The notes beneath the pieces are model-generated. The model was not told the DNA's origin, searched no databases, and worked only from the letters and a program-made list of their open reading frames with translations. A stretch of DNA of 64,000 bases from Mercurialis annua (lineage: Eukaryota; Streptophyta; Magnoliopsida; Malpighiales; Euphorbiaceae): contig NC_065570.1 of NCBI RefSeq assembly GCF_937616625.2, positions 5,032,001-5,096,000 on the forward strand, in the 5' to 3' direction. Shown piece by piece: positions 35,682-50,404 of this stretch (position 1 is the stretch's first letter; each line of letters starts with the position of its first letter). Both the position numbers and the translations under genes were made by a program.

Positions 35682-36154
35682 TATAAAACCCTAATTCTAA
35701 ATCCATTTAAGAAACTGAAAATTTATCAAAATTTAATGATTTCAAGGAAGATGATCATGGATTTCGCGTAGGATTCACGTTTACGCAGTAAGATTAGCGG
35801 AGCTCGAGGAATTTGTGTTCCACGTAAGTATGATATGCTTATTCTAATGGGAGGTGAGGTTGATGATAGGTACCTTGTGGTACAAGGTGAAGTAGAATTA
35901 GGGCATCATGTTCTTTTGTTTTCCTACCCTAAAATTATCCCCATGTTGGAGACACCACTTGCTCCACTTTCCTAGATTTGTTCTTTATATGTCACTAGAA
36001 AATTGGGGTTTCTCATTAATTCTTGGATTCCTTTGAGGAATTTGATTCTTATTCCTTCTTTTATTTTGCCTATTTATTTGTAGATTCAGTGCTTCAGTTG
36101 GATCACAGTTGCTGAGTTTTGGAGAGCAATTCAAGTTTTTCTTCATTTCTTGTG
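35682..36154 (+). promoter_or_regulatory. Probable GDH1 promoter and two non-coding leader exons
   Basis: A TATA box (TATAAAA, 35682-35688) is followed by a leader that ends at the donor CAC-GTAAGTATG (35824). A second leader exon, 36084-36154, lies between the acceptor TTATTTGTAG and donor TGTG-GTAAG. Splicing from there to an acceptor at about 38752 or 38760 would reach the GDH1 start. A short uORF (11 codons plus stop) lies at 35736-35771. The gene assignment is inferred from position and strand only. Confidence 0.45.
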
Positions 36155-37498
36155 GTAAGATTTTCTAATTGTTGTTCCTTTTCACTATTTTTTTCCATTT
36201 GATTTGAAGATATTTGGTTTCTTGGTGTTTTTGGCTCTTATTTTTGTGGTCCTGATGAATTTGGTACGGTTTGGTGAAACTTATGTTACACACTTATCGA
36301 TATGTATATGTTTCGGCGTTTTATTTTTGGAAAATAATTCGAGTCCTTTTTATTTTTATTCTAGTTTGTCAATTTTATTATTGCATACAAATAATTGTAA
36401 TTCATTCAATGATAATAAATCGAAAAAATAATGTATATTTTATTATCATATAATGGATGATTGGATTTTGATATTACAAAACAAAATATAAATTTATAAT
36501 GGAGAAATGAAGGGTTTTTGTGATTTTCTCTTCTTTATAGTTTCCACACTAGACTTGTTTAGAAGTTTATCTACATCCAGCCCATTTGAACCTTGAAATT
36601 TAGCATATCCAATTTAGATGGTCAGCCCAAGCCCATAAGCAATTCTAGCCTAACATTTTATTATAATTTTCATTTTAATGCAAAAATGATGCCATGCCTA
36701 CCTGGAATCTTGATCATGATGTTCTTTTTTATATATAAGTGGAGAGTAGGATCGTTTGTGGAAAAATTGAACACATGATTTTTGCAGTTTACTACCAAGT
36801 GTTTACATTTTGATCATGATGTTTGAGGCCTTAGTTGCACTAATTGATTTTGAAAATTATTTTATTTTGTACTAATTTTAAATTGTTGATCATATTTTAT
36901 TTCGTTTTAATTTGACCATTAGATTAAAAATTTCAGTGACATCGTAAGGGTTTTAAATAATTTTGGTTTAATTATACGTATATGTTAATTAATTTTTAAT
37001 TACTTATGTCAAATTGTATCTTATATTTCATGTACAAACATAATCAACTAAAAATCAATTCGGTATAGTTTATTCATAAAAATAAAAATAAAAAAATAAA
37101 ATAAAAGAATAAACAAAGAACAGTGACCCCGAATCAATTATCCAACCTTACACCCGAAGAAGAAATTTTGAGCTGCCAAATATAATACAGAAAATTATTA
37201 TTTAGACCCAGTTTATAATAGATCATTGAAAATATAAATTAGACATGACTTTTCAATACAAGAATAGTAAAAATTCTAAAAGAGAATTAATCTATATTAC
37301 ACGAAACATTTGCACATTTTATTTTCCACGTTTTTCTGTTTTCCATTTTTATTTCAACATTTAAATTCTTTAGATATATAAAGAAGGTCCATGAAGGACC
37401 TGTCTAGAAAACAATTTTTTGTTAATAGACATGGAAAATTGTATAAGTAATTCGAATGTGTTGTTGTTTTAATTGTCTATTCTAACCAAACTTTTCAA
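36155..37498. other. AT-rich, probable long leader intron of GDH1 (first part)
   Basis: No coding sequence was recognised. ORFs at 36204-36453 are hydrophobic and Phe-rich from T-rich DNA and are not convincing. The MITEs at 37508 and 38319 would lie in the same intron. Confidence 0.4.
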
Positions 37499-37507
37499 TT
37501 ATATCAA

Positions 37508-37877
37508 ATCTAATGACTTAAAAAATCATGACCTTTCATCCCCTTTTCAATTATACCCTGACGTTGCAAATCAGTCAATTTTACCCTATTTTATATTTTT
37601 TCATTTCAATTGTAACCTAAAGCATAAAATTGACCTTTTTTTTATTTGGCAAAAATTTCTAAATTGATTCTTTTTACATTAAATTAACTTTTTATATTAA
37701 ATTGACCATTTTTGAAGAATTCTCTTAAAATTTTGTCAAATAAATAAAGGTCAATTTTATGCTTCAGGGTACAATTGAAATGAAAAAATATAAAATGAGG
37801 TAAAATTGACAATTTTCAACGTCAGAGTAGGTTTGAAAAAGGGATGAAAGATCGGGTTTTTTTTAAGACATTAAACC
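37508..37877. mobile_element. Foldback MITE, family A copy 2, 9-bp target duplication
   Basis: The 370-bp element starts ATCTAATGACTTAAAAAATC and ends TTTTTTTTAAGACATTAAACC. It is close to the copy at 34254 along its length (CCTTTCATCCCCTTTTCAAT, then AAAGCATAAAATTGACC). Perfect TTATATCAA repeats flank it at 37499-37507 and 37878-37886. Confidence 0.9.
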
Positions 37878-38318
37878 TTATATCAATTATACGTTGATTA
37901 AAAGGATTCACTTTAATTGTGGCTGAATCTTTTCGATTGAATAAACTAAACATAATTTTGTTAAGGCATTAGTGATTGAATGGTCGCCTATTGAAAACAA
38001 ATTCATCTAGTTAAATAGAAAAAAGCAAACACAAAAAAACACGTCTTATGAGATAAATTAAGATCAATTGAGACTTTGTAACAATTGAATCAAATTATAA
38101 TCGATAAAATTAAAGAGTTCGATCATAATTGATAAAATCGGCAAACATTTATATTTTTTTGGGTTACTACGCCAATATTTTATTAGCTACACATGTCAAG
38201 TTTCATGTGATAGTTATCTTGAAATTAAATTACTGTTTTCAAAGTCAGTTTTGTCTCAATCTTATGTGATGAGGAAACACGTTGATGCAGCCTTTATTAA
38301 ATGGATAAAATATTTTTC

Positions 38319-38518
38319 GGATTGAGATTCTCTCAAATTCAAAATGAACTTGAGGGGTCATGTTCACAATCTACACCGTTCGTTTTACAATGAACGGTAT
38401 AGATTAATTTGAATAAAATTGTATATTTTTAATCTATATCGTTCAATTTATAATGAGCGGTGTAGATCATTAACATGACCCCCTCAAGTTCAAAATGAAC
38501 TTGAGGGAATCCCAATCC
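38319..38518. mobile_element. Foldback MITE, family C, nested hairpins, 9-bp target duplication
   Basis: The 200-bp element starts GGATTGAGATTCTCTCAA and ends TTGAGGGAATCCCAATCC. Perfect ATATTTTTC repeats flank it (38310-38318 and 38519-38527). The two arms pair, and each arm also contains its own hairpin, such as ACCGTTCGTTTTACAATGAACGGT. It lies about 250 bp before the GDH1 start codon. Confidence 0.9.
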
Positions 38519-38546
38519 ATATTTTTCACATTAGCCACCTAAATTT

Positions 38547-38613
38547 AAGTTGATTATTTAAGGTGGCTAATTAAAGAGTTTGATCATAAGTTGATTATTT
38601 AAGGTGGCTAATT
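38547..38613 (+). repeat. Two-copy 41-bp tandem duplication
   Basis: AAGTTGATTATTTAAGGTGG begins at 38547 and again at 38588, each followed by CTAATT. It sits between the family C MITE and the GDH1 start codon. Confidence 0.85.
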
Positions 38614-38735
38614 TCCCTTTTCCACCTAAACGTAATACTCGATAAGTTTAAGTTAGCCCTTAATTGCTATATCTTCTTCTCCTTTGTCTCATTATTGACT
38701 TTTTTAGTTACATAATTCTATAAATTAGCCCTTAA

Positions 38736-41625
<2,890 letters not shown>

Positions 41626-42489
41626 GGCAGCTTCTCCTTCAGAATAAAGATGGAGGCTTCCATTCGGCTCCTATCATTTTAGAATAATTATTCCAACAAT
41701 ATAGAGGAATGCCTGAAATTCTATCATTCAGAGTAGCAGAAGCATTAGATTGCTCTTACTCATAATGAAACTTTTGTGTGTAATTTTGCTGTAAAAAGCT
41801 AGTATTCATACCATTTCATTCAGCTCAACATCACTGCATCAAAGAATTCACATAAAACAAGCAACTGATGTTCTAATTAGGTATGTGCATAAACCAAATT
41901 AAAGGGAATAACCGGTCCAGACCAAATCGATAAATTCAATTTAGTACTAATGATATTATAAAAAGATTTTGATATCTCAATTGAGTTTGATTTTAGAAGT
42001 AAAAAATGCAATTCATTTTTTTATGCTTTATGAACTAAAGCTACTGATTCAGTTTGACTAATATCGGCTCACCACTACAAACCCTAATGCCAATGAGATA
42101 AGATGCTGATGATATCTTATTAGTTCCAATTTTATCACATAAAACAAAAGAAGAAAAAAAATAACCTTCGGAAAAAGAATAGAAGTCATTTTCTAAACTC
42201 ATCAGGTGAAAAGTTATAGGTCAGATGATTCGAGAGTATGAGATGAATGCAGAAACATGGCAAAGTTCTGATTGACAGCAATACCCAATTTCTATAAAAT
42301 TCTTTGATGGAATATGCAGTTCTATGGTTACTGGTTAGGAAAATGCCAATGGATGAGCAACAAAAACTACTGCTTTACTAACAAATGCTGACATTCAAAT
42401 TAGCATCCAAACGTTGACTGTTTGCGTATAGCATCTCAAAGTGACAAGGGGAAAAAAGATAAACAACAATAATGTTACATAAAATTCTC
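41626..42489. other. Convergent 3' UTR spacer between GDH1 and GAR1
   Basis: The GDH1 3' UTR runs to about 41850. A stretch at 41880-42070 with ATAACCGGTCCAGACCAAAT resembles a decayed hAT-type MITE like the one in GDH1 intron 2. No gene was seen. Confidence 0.5.
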
Positions 42490-43926
42490 CTAATACCTCC
42501 CTCTGCCCCTAAAGCCACCACCACGGGCACCTCTAGGAGGTCCTCTGCCACCTCTTGGACCACCTCTTCCACGAAATCCACCACCTCCACGGAAGCCTCC
42601 ACCCCCACGACCCCCTCTACCACCACCTCTGCCACCCCCACGACCACCACCTCTACCACCACCAGCCATTCCCCTGCAGTAACAGCATATTAATTATTAT
42701 ATGATGACCAAGAAAAGCACAAAATCAGAAGATACAAAACAATAAACCAGCTGATGCTAAAACCGATGACTGTTGAAAAAAGCTGAGAAATTTGAGACTA
42801 AAATGACCACACATGCTGCATATGCTATGCAGCAAGTGTTTGACAATTCATTTTATGGACAACTTAATCAATCACAGAAACCAAACAATGCAGTATTTTT
42901 TTTTTTATATCTAATACTTCGGAAGATATTTAGATTAAACAAAAAGCTTCAGGAGTCGCCCTGAAGAGAAAATGATACAGTGGCTTTGTATGCCAATAAA
43001 GTCACAGATAATATAGATAGAAATAAAGGTCATCTGGAAACATGCAGCCAAACTGTATGCCTCTGAGAACTTGTCAAAGAAAAAGATCCCAAAATGATCA
43101 TAAATAGGGAGAGGATGAAAAGAGCAATATCACCGGCAAAAATGATATCAATCATGCACACAACAACAGTAAGAGTACATAACAACTGAACTAGGCGGAT
43201 ATCGTTAGCAAAACAAGCTAGACTCTATACTGCTTAGCACCATTGAATCAAACAAAACAAAGAGGGTTGCATTACTCTATAATTAATACTACAAGAAAAG
43301 AAGAACAAACATACTTTGGTTGAGAAAGAAATCTTTCAAGAGGTAAAAGCTTATAAGGATCAATGTAGAATTTGTCTCCTGGATTATACGAAGTTGCAAC
43401 AATACCCTCCATCATTTTAACAGAAAAAAACTGCAATAGAACAAAAATCACAAAGAAGATTCAGAAACAAAACTAAAAACATAAATTTACAAACAAATTG
43501 TAAGAAAAAGAAAGAAACTCACAGAATCATTGATGGGACCAAAGATTTCTTCAACTCTGCCTATCTGGGTCTTGTTTTCTAGATAAATTGAAGCATTAAA
43601 GTGCGGTATTTTCTCATTTGTGAGCTTCATCACAGCCTCACCCTCACAGGCATGATTAAATGTAGAAACCTCTGCATAATTTACAAGCAAAACAAATAAT
43701 AATATAAGCAAAAAAACATATTTTAATTCAAAATCAAGAATAATAAAGTTACAAAGAATTTTTAGATACCTATGACTTCAGAAGGAGGACCTTCATCACG
43801 GAACCCAAACCCACCGCCTCCACGACCTCCACCGCGGCCTCCACGTCCGCCACCGAATCTTCCGCCTCCTCCACGACCGCCACCGTCACCACGGCCTCTA
43901 AAGCCTCCACCTCTGGGTGGCCTCAT
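42490..43926 (-). CDS. GAR1: H/ACA ribonucleoprotein complex subunit 1 (GAR1)
   Basis: GAR1 is one of four core proteins of box H/ACA snoRNPs, which guide rRNA pseudouridylation in the nucleolus. Exons 43926-43770, 43671-43523, 43430-43315 and 42673-42490 join to 201 aa with GT-AG introns. Residues 1-40 and about 143-201 are Gly-Arg-rich (RGG/GAR) arms, matching the family's two-arm layout. The central beta-barrel carries [40 protein letters not shown] and [15 protein letters not shown], characteristic of the Gar1 core. Length is typical. The plus strand of the last exon also reads as a Thr/Ser-rich ORF, which is only a shadow of the GAR arm. Two telo-boxes stand upstream. Confidence 0.95.
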
Positions 43927-43992
43927 GGTTCAATTTGTTGATGCGAGCTAAAAGAAGGAGGGAGTGAGGGGAGGTTTTGTTTTACTGGAATT

Positions 43993-44025
43993 TTAGGGTT
44001 TATTGGTTCAGAAGTGTTAGGGTTT
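43993..44025 (-). promoter_or_regulatory. Two telo-boxes upstream of GAR1
   Basis: AAACCCTAA on the minus strand occurs at 44001-43993 and 44025-44017, 67-99 bases before the start codon. Telo-boxes are known in plant promoters of ribosome-biogenesis genes, which fits GAR1. Confidence 0.65.
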
Positions 44026-45598
44026 TTGTTTTGGTTAGTTAAAGAAGGTCATGCTCCGTTGGGTCGGGTTCATGGGCTTCAGTTTGAGTAAGTCCGAATC
44101 ATATGAATGTCCAAAGCCCATAAACATGTTTAGTATAAATTTGAGAAAATTACACTATATCACCCAATTTTTGAAATCTTTATGTTAGTGACTCACAAAT
44201 ATATTTTTTGCAACAATCTCTCAATTTTTAAAATTTGTTTACATGTATACCTCAATATAATTTAGTTCCTTTTATAACCCTCATTTACAAATTAGAATCA
44301 GAAAGTTAGGGTATATGTGTGGTCTTACTTCCGGTGGTAGAGGTTGGACAGACGTGGTCGGATCTCTGACGGTGGAGGTCGGACTGACGGTGGTTGGATC
44401 TCTGATGGTGGAGGTCGAACTGTCGGTGATGAAACAATGATATTGATATTAATACTAATGGGTGTGCAATTGCAGCGACATCTTCTTCTTTTGATATCAA
44501 CAATCTCATCTCCGATAACTTAAAGAATCTAAAGAGATCTGATGACGGCGGCAATGGTGATTAAAAGAAGAGTAAACGTAAGAACATCATCGGTGCTTTA
44601 TTGATTCTCGCCATGATAAAGCACTGTTCGATTCAAAATTACAAAAGAAAAATTCAATCTATGAATGATTTTAATTCTAATATTCAGATTCATAGCCACA
44701 ATCTAAATGAACCCGGTCAATTAAGAAATTCTTGCTACTTTTGTAGTTGTTGCTTCTGCGGTAGTTGCAAGTGATGATATGGCCTCTATTGATTCAGCTC
44801 AGAGTACCAACAACAAAATTAGAATGAATGGATCCTCCACTAGTGAGGTTAGCACTGGAGATTAAAGACTGGTTGGTTGGTTAAATATAGTCATTTAGAG
44901 ATGTGAAATTAAAAAATTTATGTTGTTGAATATGGATTCTTTTTCAACAGATTCTTGCTCTTTTTGAGCAGCTGCTTTGAGCTTTCCACTTTAAGCTCCA
45001 ATTTTAGAAATGTTATTGAAGTGTTGTAATTTTAGCATAATGCAGGTAATTGTATCTTCTACTTTTAAAGATAACAATTGTTAAAAATGCTGTTAAAGAT
45101 AATCCAGTTGCTTTTAGGTTTCCACTTTAAACTCCAATTTTAGAAATGTTATTAAAGATAACAATTGTTATTCTAAATAGTTAAGATGAAGTTGAATCTA
45201 AATCGGCTGTCAAAAATGCCATACCGAATATAAATTGTATATCCATGACCATATTCTTATGGTGCATGTAGATTGTATATCCATTACCATATTCTTCATA
45301 ATTTATTAATATGCTAAAGTTTATTATAATAGATTCAAAAGAGTTGAATGTTGTATTTGTGTTAGTCCAAATAATGCTTCATATTAAGGAGCTAAGAAAT
45401 TTGATTCTGCAACAATTCATTTCACTGCTGCATTATGGTATTAGGTTGTTACACATTATGTAACTGATGTTAGGAAGAGTAAGATCAATTAGAACATGCA
45501 TAGCAAATTGTTAGTAGGGTTTAAATTTAATATAAATTTAATATAGATTTAATATATATTTAAAATAAACTAGTTAAGATTAAACCAAATGTAAACTT

Positions 45599-45622
45599 TA
45601 TATATATATATATATATATATA
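45599..45622. repeat. (TA)n microsatellite
   Basis: About 12 TA units lie just before the 186-bp tandem array inside the Pack-MULE. Confidence 0.9.
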
Positions 45623-45650
45623 ATAAAATTCAAATTAATTATCTCTTTTA

Positions 45651-46560
45651 AGTGAAAATGCATTTGATAGTTTATAAAACAAAAAGTCAACCTGATGTGA
45701 ACCTAATATGAAACTGAACTATCTTAATTCATTTTATTATAAAATTTATCTTAATGCTCTTTATAGTCTGATCTGATATTTTATATAGAGAGAATTTTGA
45801 GATATTGTATATTATAAGAATTGAATAACTGTTTTTAAGTGAAATGTAATTGACAACCTATAAAACTGAAAATCAACCTGATGTGAACATGATGTGAACC
45901 TATATAAACTGAACTACCTTAATTCAGTTTTTAATAAAATTTGTTTTGCTGCTCTTTATAATTTTAACTGACATTTTATATAGAGAGAATTTTGGGATTT
46001 AACGTAATTGAATATATTTTTAAGTGAAATGTATTTGACAGTCTATAAAGCCAAAAATTAACCTAATGTGAACCTGATGTGAACCTATATCAACTGAACT
46101 AACTTAATTCAGTTTTTAGTAAAAGTTGTCTTGCTGCTTTTTACAATCTTAACTGACATCTTATATAAAAGAGAATTTTGAGATTTAGCGTAATTGAATA
46201 TTTTTTTAAGTGAAATATATTTGATAGTCTATAAAACCGAAAATCAACCTGATGTGAACCTGATATGAACCTATATCAACTGAAGTACCTTAATATATAT
46301 TTTTTTTATAAAATTTGTTTTGCTGCTCTTTACAATCTTATCTGATATTTTTTATAGAGATAATTTTGAGATATAGTCTATTATAAGAATTGAATAACTG
46401 TTTTTAAGTGAAACGTATTGACAGTCTATAATACTGAAAAGCAACCTGATGTGAACCTAAAATAATACCACATACTGAACTTTTTGGGCAACCTGATGTG
46501 AACCGTATGTGCACATGAAATAATACCACATACTGAACTTGAAGTAAACTAATCTAAACA
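45651..46560. repeat. Five-copy tandem array, ~186-bp unit
   Basis: Units begin with AGTGAAA at 45651, 45838, 46023, 46209 and 46407, giving spacings of 187, 185, 186 and 198. Each contains CAACCTGATGTGAACCTGAT-like words, then AACTGAACTA.CTTAATTCA, TGCT.TTTA.AAT and AGAGAATTTTGAGAT. The last unit is partly rearranged. The unit size resembles plant satellite monomers, but the array is short and lies inside a Mutator-like element. Confidence 0.88.
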
Positions 46561-46756
46561 AGATTTTAATAAATTAATTATAAATTTTAAATTAATCTTT
46601 TTCCGACAATTTTTTTTTATTATCAGAATATATTGTCTTTTAAATATATGTGTAGATATAGATAAAAATTTAAATGAATAGCTATTATATTGACAATTAG
46701 TATGTTATGTTTAGTTTGTTATGTTCAGATGTGACAAAATTTGATTATTACGAATT

Positions 46757-47119
46757 TATAATCCATTATATTCTAGTTCCATGTCAAATATCATCTTCTT
46801 AATCTCTTTATACTCATTCATAGAACAGACACCCTCCATTAACAACACATAATATGATATTGGCTTGTTTACCTTTTTTTAATCATGTTATTTCCTTGAA
46901 TAATCCTTGACTTTATCTAACTCACCATTTCTATACAAATATCCTATAATACTAACAGACTCACAATTCAACTTTTTTTCGCAAACATTTCATCAACCAC
47001 CTTGCAAGCTCCACTTCAGTCACCCTTCCCAAGGCATCCTTTAGTAAAAACAATTAAACGACAACACATTTAAGCAAAACACCATTTTATAGAGCCTCTC
47101 AACTAAATCTTTTGCATCA
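46757..47119 (-). pseudogene. Pentatricopeptide-repeat (PPR) gene fragment
   Basis: Read on the minus strand, pieces in shifting frames spell PPR helices in order: DAKDLVERLYKMVFC with LSFNC, then SGACKVVDEMFAKK, then ESVSIIGYLYRNGELDKVKD, then PISYYVLLMEGVCSMNEY. At least two frameshifts and several stops separate them. PPR proteins bind organellar RNA, but this copy cannot make one. It spans about three repeat units and lies inside the Pack-MULE, so it is probably captured host sequence. Confidence 0.72.
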
Positions 47120-47949
47120 AATAATTTGTCACTGAAAAGAAAAACGATGACTATTCTCTCAACTTTACTATTTGGTCATCCACCACCATGCATTATTCAC
47201 TGCACTTCTCAGGTCTCCACCGATTATGCATGCACTCGTCGAAACTCAATTTCTTCCCCACTTGTTCCTCCGCCATTCCAATTCTCAATTCCGCGTCTCT
47301 TCTCGCAAGCTTTCTAGATTCGTTCTTCGCTATGGCCGGTACTGAAAGATGCGTTCTAAATATCTTTAGCAATTGTTTCTTCAAATTGAAATGACAGATT
47401 GATTCTTTTTTAAGTTTGATTGTTTCCATTTACTTCGTTTGTAGATCTTTATTGAAAGAAATTGGAAGTGAGTGAGTAATTGTCGCCGTACAGCCGATGG
47501 TCGGTAGCCGGAGACATGTGGCACTGGTTGGTGGTCGGGTAAAGTGAATCGGTAGATTGAGAACAGAAATTTGTAGATCCAATGTTGACATATACAAGGG
47601 TATAGTTGTCCTATTTGTTATAAATTTATCTTATTTTGGGGTATTGAGGGATTTGTGAAAATTATTCTTATTTTTTGAGTGATTTTTGCACATTTCTATT
47701 TTGTGAGGTAAAAACATTAAGAAGGGACTCTTTTAGGGGATTTATGTAGATTACCCTATAAATTTGTCCAAAAGAACATGATAAAAGTGGGTAAAACTGA
47801 GAATTAAATCTGCATACTGAATTTTAAGTATTGAATGTAGTCGTTTTTCTATAAATATTAAATTAACAAAATTTATTAATTATTATTGTTTTATTCTTTA
47901 TCTTATAATTTTAATTATGAAATTCCAAATGCAACTTTAAAAGATGGTG

Positions 47950-48319
47950 AATAGATGGCAGGAAACTTTCCGTCAAAAATTACCGACGGATTCGTCGTTA
48001 TTTTGGCGGGAAACGAGGCGCCAAAAAATTCGGCCAAAATTAGCAAAAAATTTAGAAATTCATCGCTAGTTTTGGCCGGATTAGCCATGGATTATTCGTA
48101 CGTCGCTAATTCGCGACAGATTTTAAAATCCGTCACTAAAAATTAATTAATATAAAAAATTAAAAAATTATTTTTTGAAAAAAGTGTTATTAAAAAACAA
48201 TTATTTATATAAATAAATATTAAAAATTATTATTTTAAAAAAATAGTAATTATTTAAAATGCGAGAAAAAATTGCATGAGTAATGATTTTTTTTTCTTTT
48301 CAGTTATAAGGTAAATATA

Positions 48320-48411
<92 letters not shown>

Positions 48412-48862
48412 CAATAATCTTAGTTAATTAAGATGGAGTTAAGTGTGGAAGAACTTCAGAGTTATTGGGTGGGTGCAATTATAGGATAAGTGACATATTG
48501 GGGAGTTTGTAAAAATTTCGAAAATGGCAAACGGAAACATTGAAAACGATATCAAATAAGAGTTAAAATGAATAGATTTTACGATTTAATTAAAAAAATT
48601 AAAAGATTATGCCGGTAATCTGCCGCTAAATAATCGCTTTTTTTTAAAATAATATCTCGTCTGTCGCTAATCAATATATCGTCGTCGCTAAATTAGCGAT
48701 AAATAATAAATCTGCAGGTAATCCATCACTAATTTAGCGATGGAATTGTTTTCCCGTTGCTAACCGTGTAGCGACAAGGAATTTACCGACAGGCCGTTAC
48801 CAAACCGGTTTAGCGACGAATTTCGGCCTTTTTTATTGCCAAAAGACAGTTTTCTAGTAGTG
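47950..48862. mobile_element. CACTA (EnSpm)-type non-autonomous remnant
   Basis: The right end, read inward, is CACTACTAGAAAACTGTC, a CACTA terminus. Subterminal words CGTCGCTAA, TAGCGACG and TACCGACGGA repeat near both ends in opposite orientation, as in this superfamily. The left terminus is degraded and its boundary is approximate. A microsatellite fills the middle. Confidence 0.65.
48322..48411. repeat. Compound (AC)n(AT)n microsatellite
   Basis: About 14 AC units pass directly into about 30 TA units inside the CACTA remnant. Confidence 0.95.
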
Positions 48863-49494
48863 TACGATCACTAAAACGTGGCAGTCTTTCAATAAGGCAT
48901 TTAAAATGTATATATTATAGCCTGTAACAGTAAAGTTAGGAGAAAATTAGGAAAAATACTCTTTTTTTTTTGAAATAATATGATTTTCTACCTCAAAAGG
49001 AAAAGATAGAGAAAATATCTCACCTTTTTAATATAATTATTTTTTTACTTTAAGACATGTTTATATTATAATTATACCTACTTTTTATTATTATTTTACT
49101 CTAATCATATATCTTTTACTTTAATCATTTTTTACTATACTACTTGTCACTTTTCTCTCTTTTTCTCTTTATTTTCTCTTTCTTCTTCTTTCTCTTCTCT
49201 GCTTTCATTTCTCTTCGCCATTTTTTTCTTCTTTATTCTTTTTCTCTTCTCCATCTTTATTTTTTTTCGTTGTTGTTTTTTCATCGATTCGTTGTCACTC
49301 CGCCATTGTTTCGTCGTCGCTCTACAGTTCTTTCATATTTGATTTTTAGCGATTTTTTTCTTAATTCGTGGTGATAATTACAATTTATTTTAACTTTCAG
49401 ATCTAAATAAATTACTCTTGATTTTTTCAACTTTAATCTAAAAATCTACATAAAAAAGGATGTTATGATGAAAAAACGATTTTCTGCAAAAAAA

Positions 49495-50404
49495 AACTGC
49501 ATCTGATTATCATATAATTATCATTGTTATCATATCATTATCATAAAACTGAAGAGAATTTTTTTTTTATAAAAAACAACGTCTGATTATCACAACACTG
49601 CAGAAAAAAAAGATTTTATACAAAATAATGTCTGATTATCATATCGTTATCATAACATTGTCATGTAGTTATTATAATATTATCATATGATACCGAGATA
49701 ATAATATTTATGGTACCTATATGATAATGTTATGATAATATCTATGATAATATATGACGAAATAGTGTCTGATTATCATGTTAATATCACTATATTATCA
49801 TGCCGTTATCATAACACTACAGTATGATAACTAGATGATAATAAAGTATGATAAGGTTATGATAATTGGATGATAACGTACGTGAAAATATAATTATAAA
49901 AAGATTCATCATATCAGTGATAACCAAATGATAATAAAATAATAAAGTTATGATAATAGTATGATAATATGATACCCATTTCATAAAAATTATGATAACG
50001 AGATGATAATGTGAAGATGATAATATGATAATGTTAATAATAAAATGATAATATGATATTTGCATGAAAAAAATATATAGAAAAATTATGATAACGAGAT
50101 GATAATGTGAAGATAATAATATAATAAAGTTTTATGATAATAGTATGATAATATAACACCTGCATGAAAAAAAATTACAAAACAATTATGATAACAAGAT
50201 GATAATGTGAAGATAATAGTATGATAATGTTAATAATAAAATGATAATAGTATGATAATATGATATCTCATGAAAAAAATTGCAGAAAAATTATGATAAC
50301 GAGATGATAATGTGAAGATAATAATATGATAAGGTTTTTATGATAATAAAATGATAATATGATATCTGTATGAAAACAATTATAAAAAAATTATGATAAC
50401 GAGG
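49495..50404. repeat. TTATCAT/ATGATAA inverted array with ~100-bp higher-order repeat
   Basis: From about 49500 to 49805 the dominant word is TTATCAT. From about 49810 it is the reverse complement, ATGATAA. In the right half a longer unit starts TATGATAACGAGATGATAATG at 49991, 50087, 50187, 50292 and 50392 (spacing 96-105). The last unit is cut by the retrotransposon and resumes at 60085, continuing to about 60180. No coding sense. Confidence 0.85.

Larger units (their letters stand above)
44144..47757. mobile_element. Pack-MULE-like element, 3.6 kb, perfect 9-bp target duplication
   Basis: The left end AGAAAATTACACTATATCACC and the inverse of the right end AGGGTAATCTACATAAATCCC start TIRs of about 150 bp. 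The arms agree further in GTGACTCACAAA/TTACCTCACAAA, AATCTCTCAA/AATCACTCAA and CCTCAATA. Perfect ATAAATTTG repeats flank the whole (44135-44143 and 47758-47766), the Mutator hallmark. Inside are gene-like pieces without transposase: a 36-bp coding-like repeat near 44330-44430, membrane-protein-like codons to 44870, a 186-bp tandem array and a PPR fragment on the minus strand. Captured host fragments define a Pack-MULE. Confidence 0.85.

Noticed and set aside
36204..36453. Hydrophobic Phe-rich ORFs
   Set aside because: They result from T-rich intronic DNA; no conserved pattern.
42472..42693. Thr/Ser-rich plus-strand ORF
   Set aside because: It is the complement of the GAR1 Gly-Arg arm, whose minus-strand frame is supported by exon structure and core motifs.
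45651..46560. CRISPR-like array
   Set aside because: Units of 186 bp abut directly without unique spacers, in a plant nuclear genome. It is a plain tandem repeat.
47126..47429. Small ORFs on both strands after the PPR fragment
   Set aside because: Composition is slightly protein-like, but no family was recognised and no frame stands out. They are treated as Pack-MULE interior.
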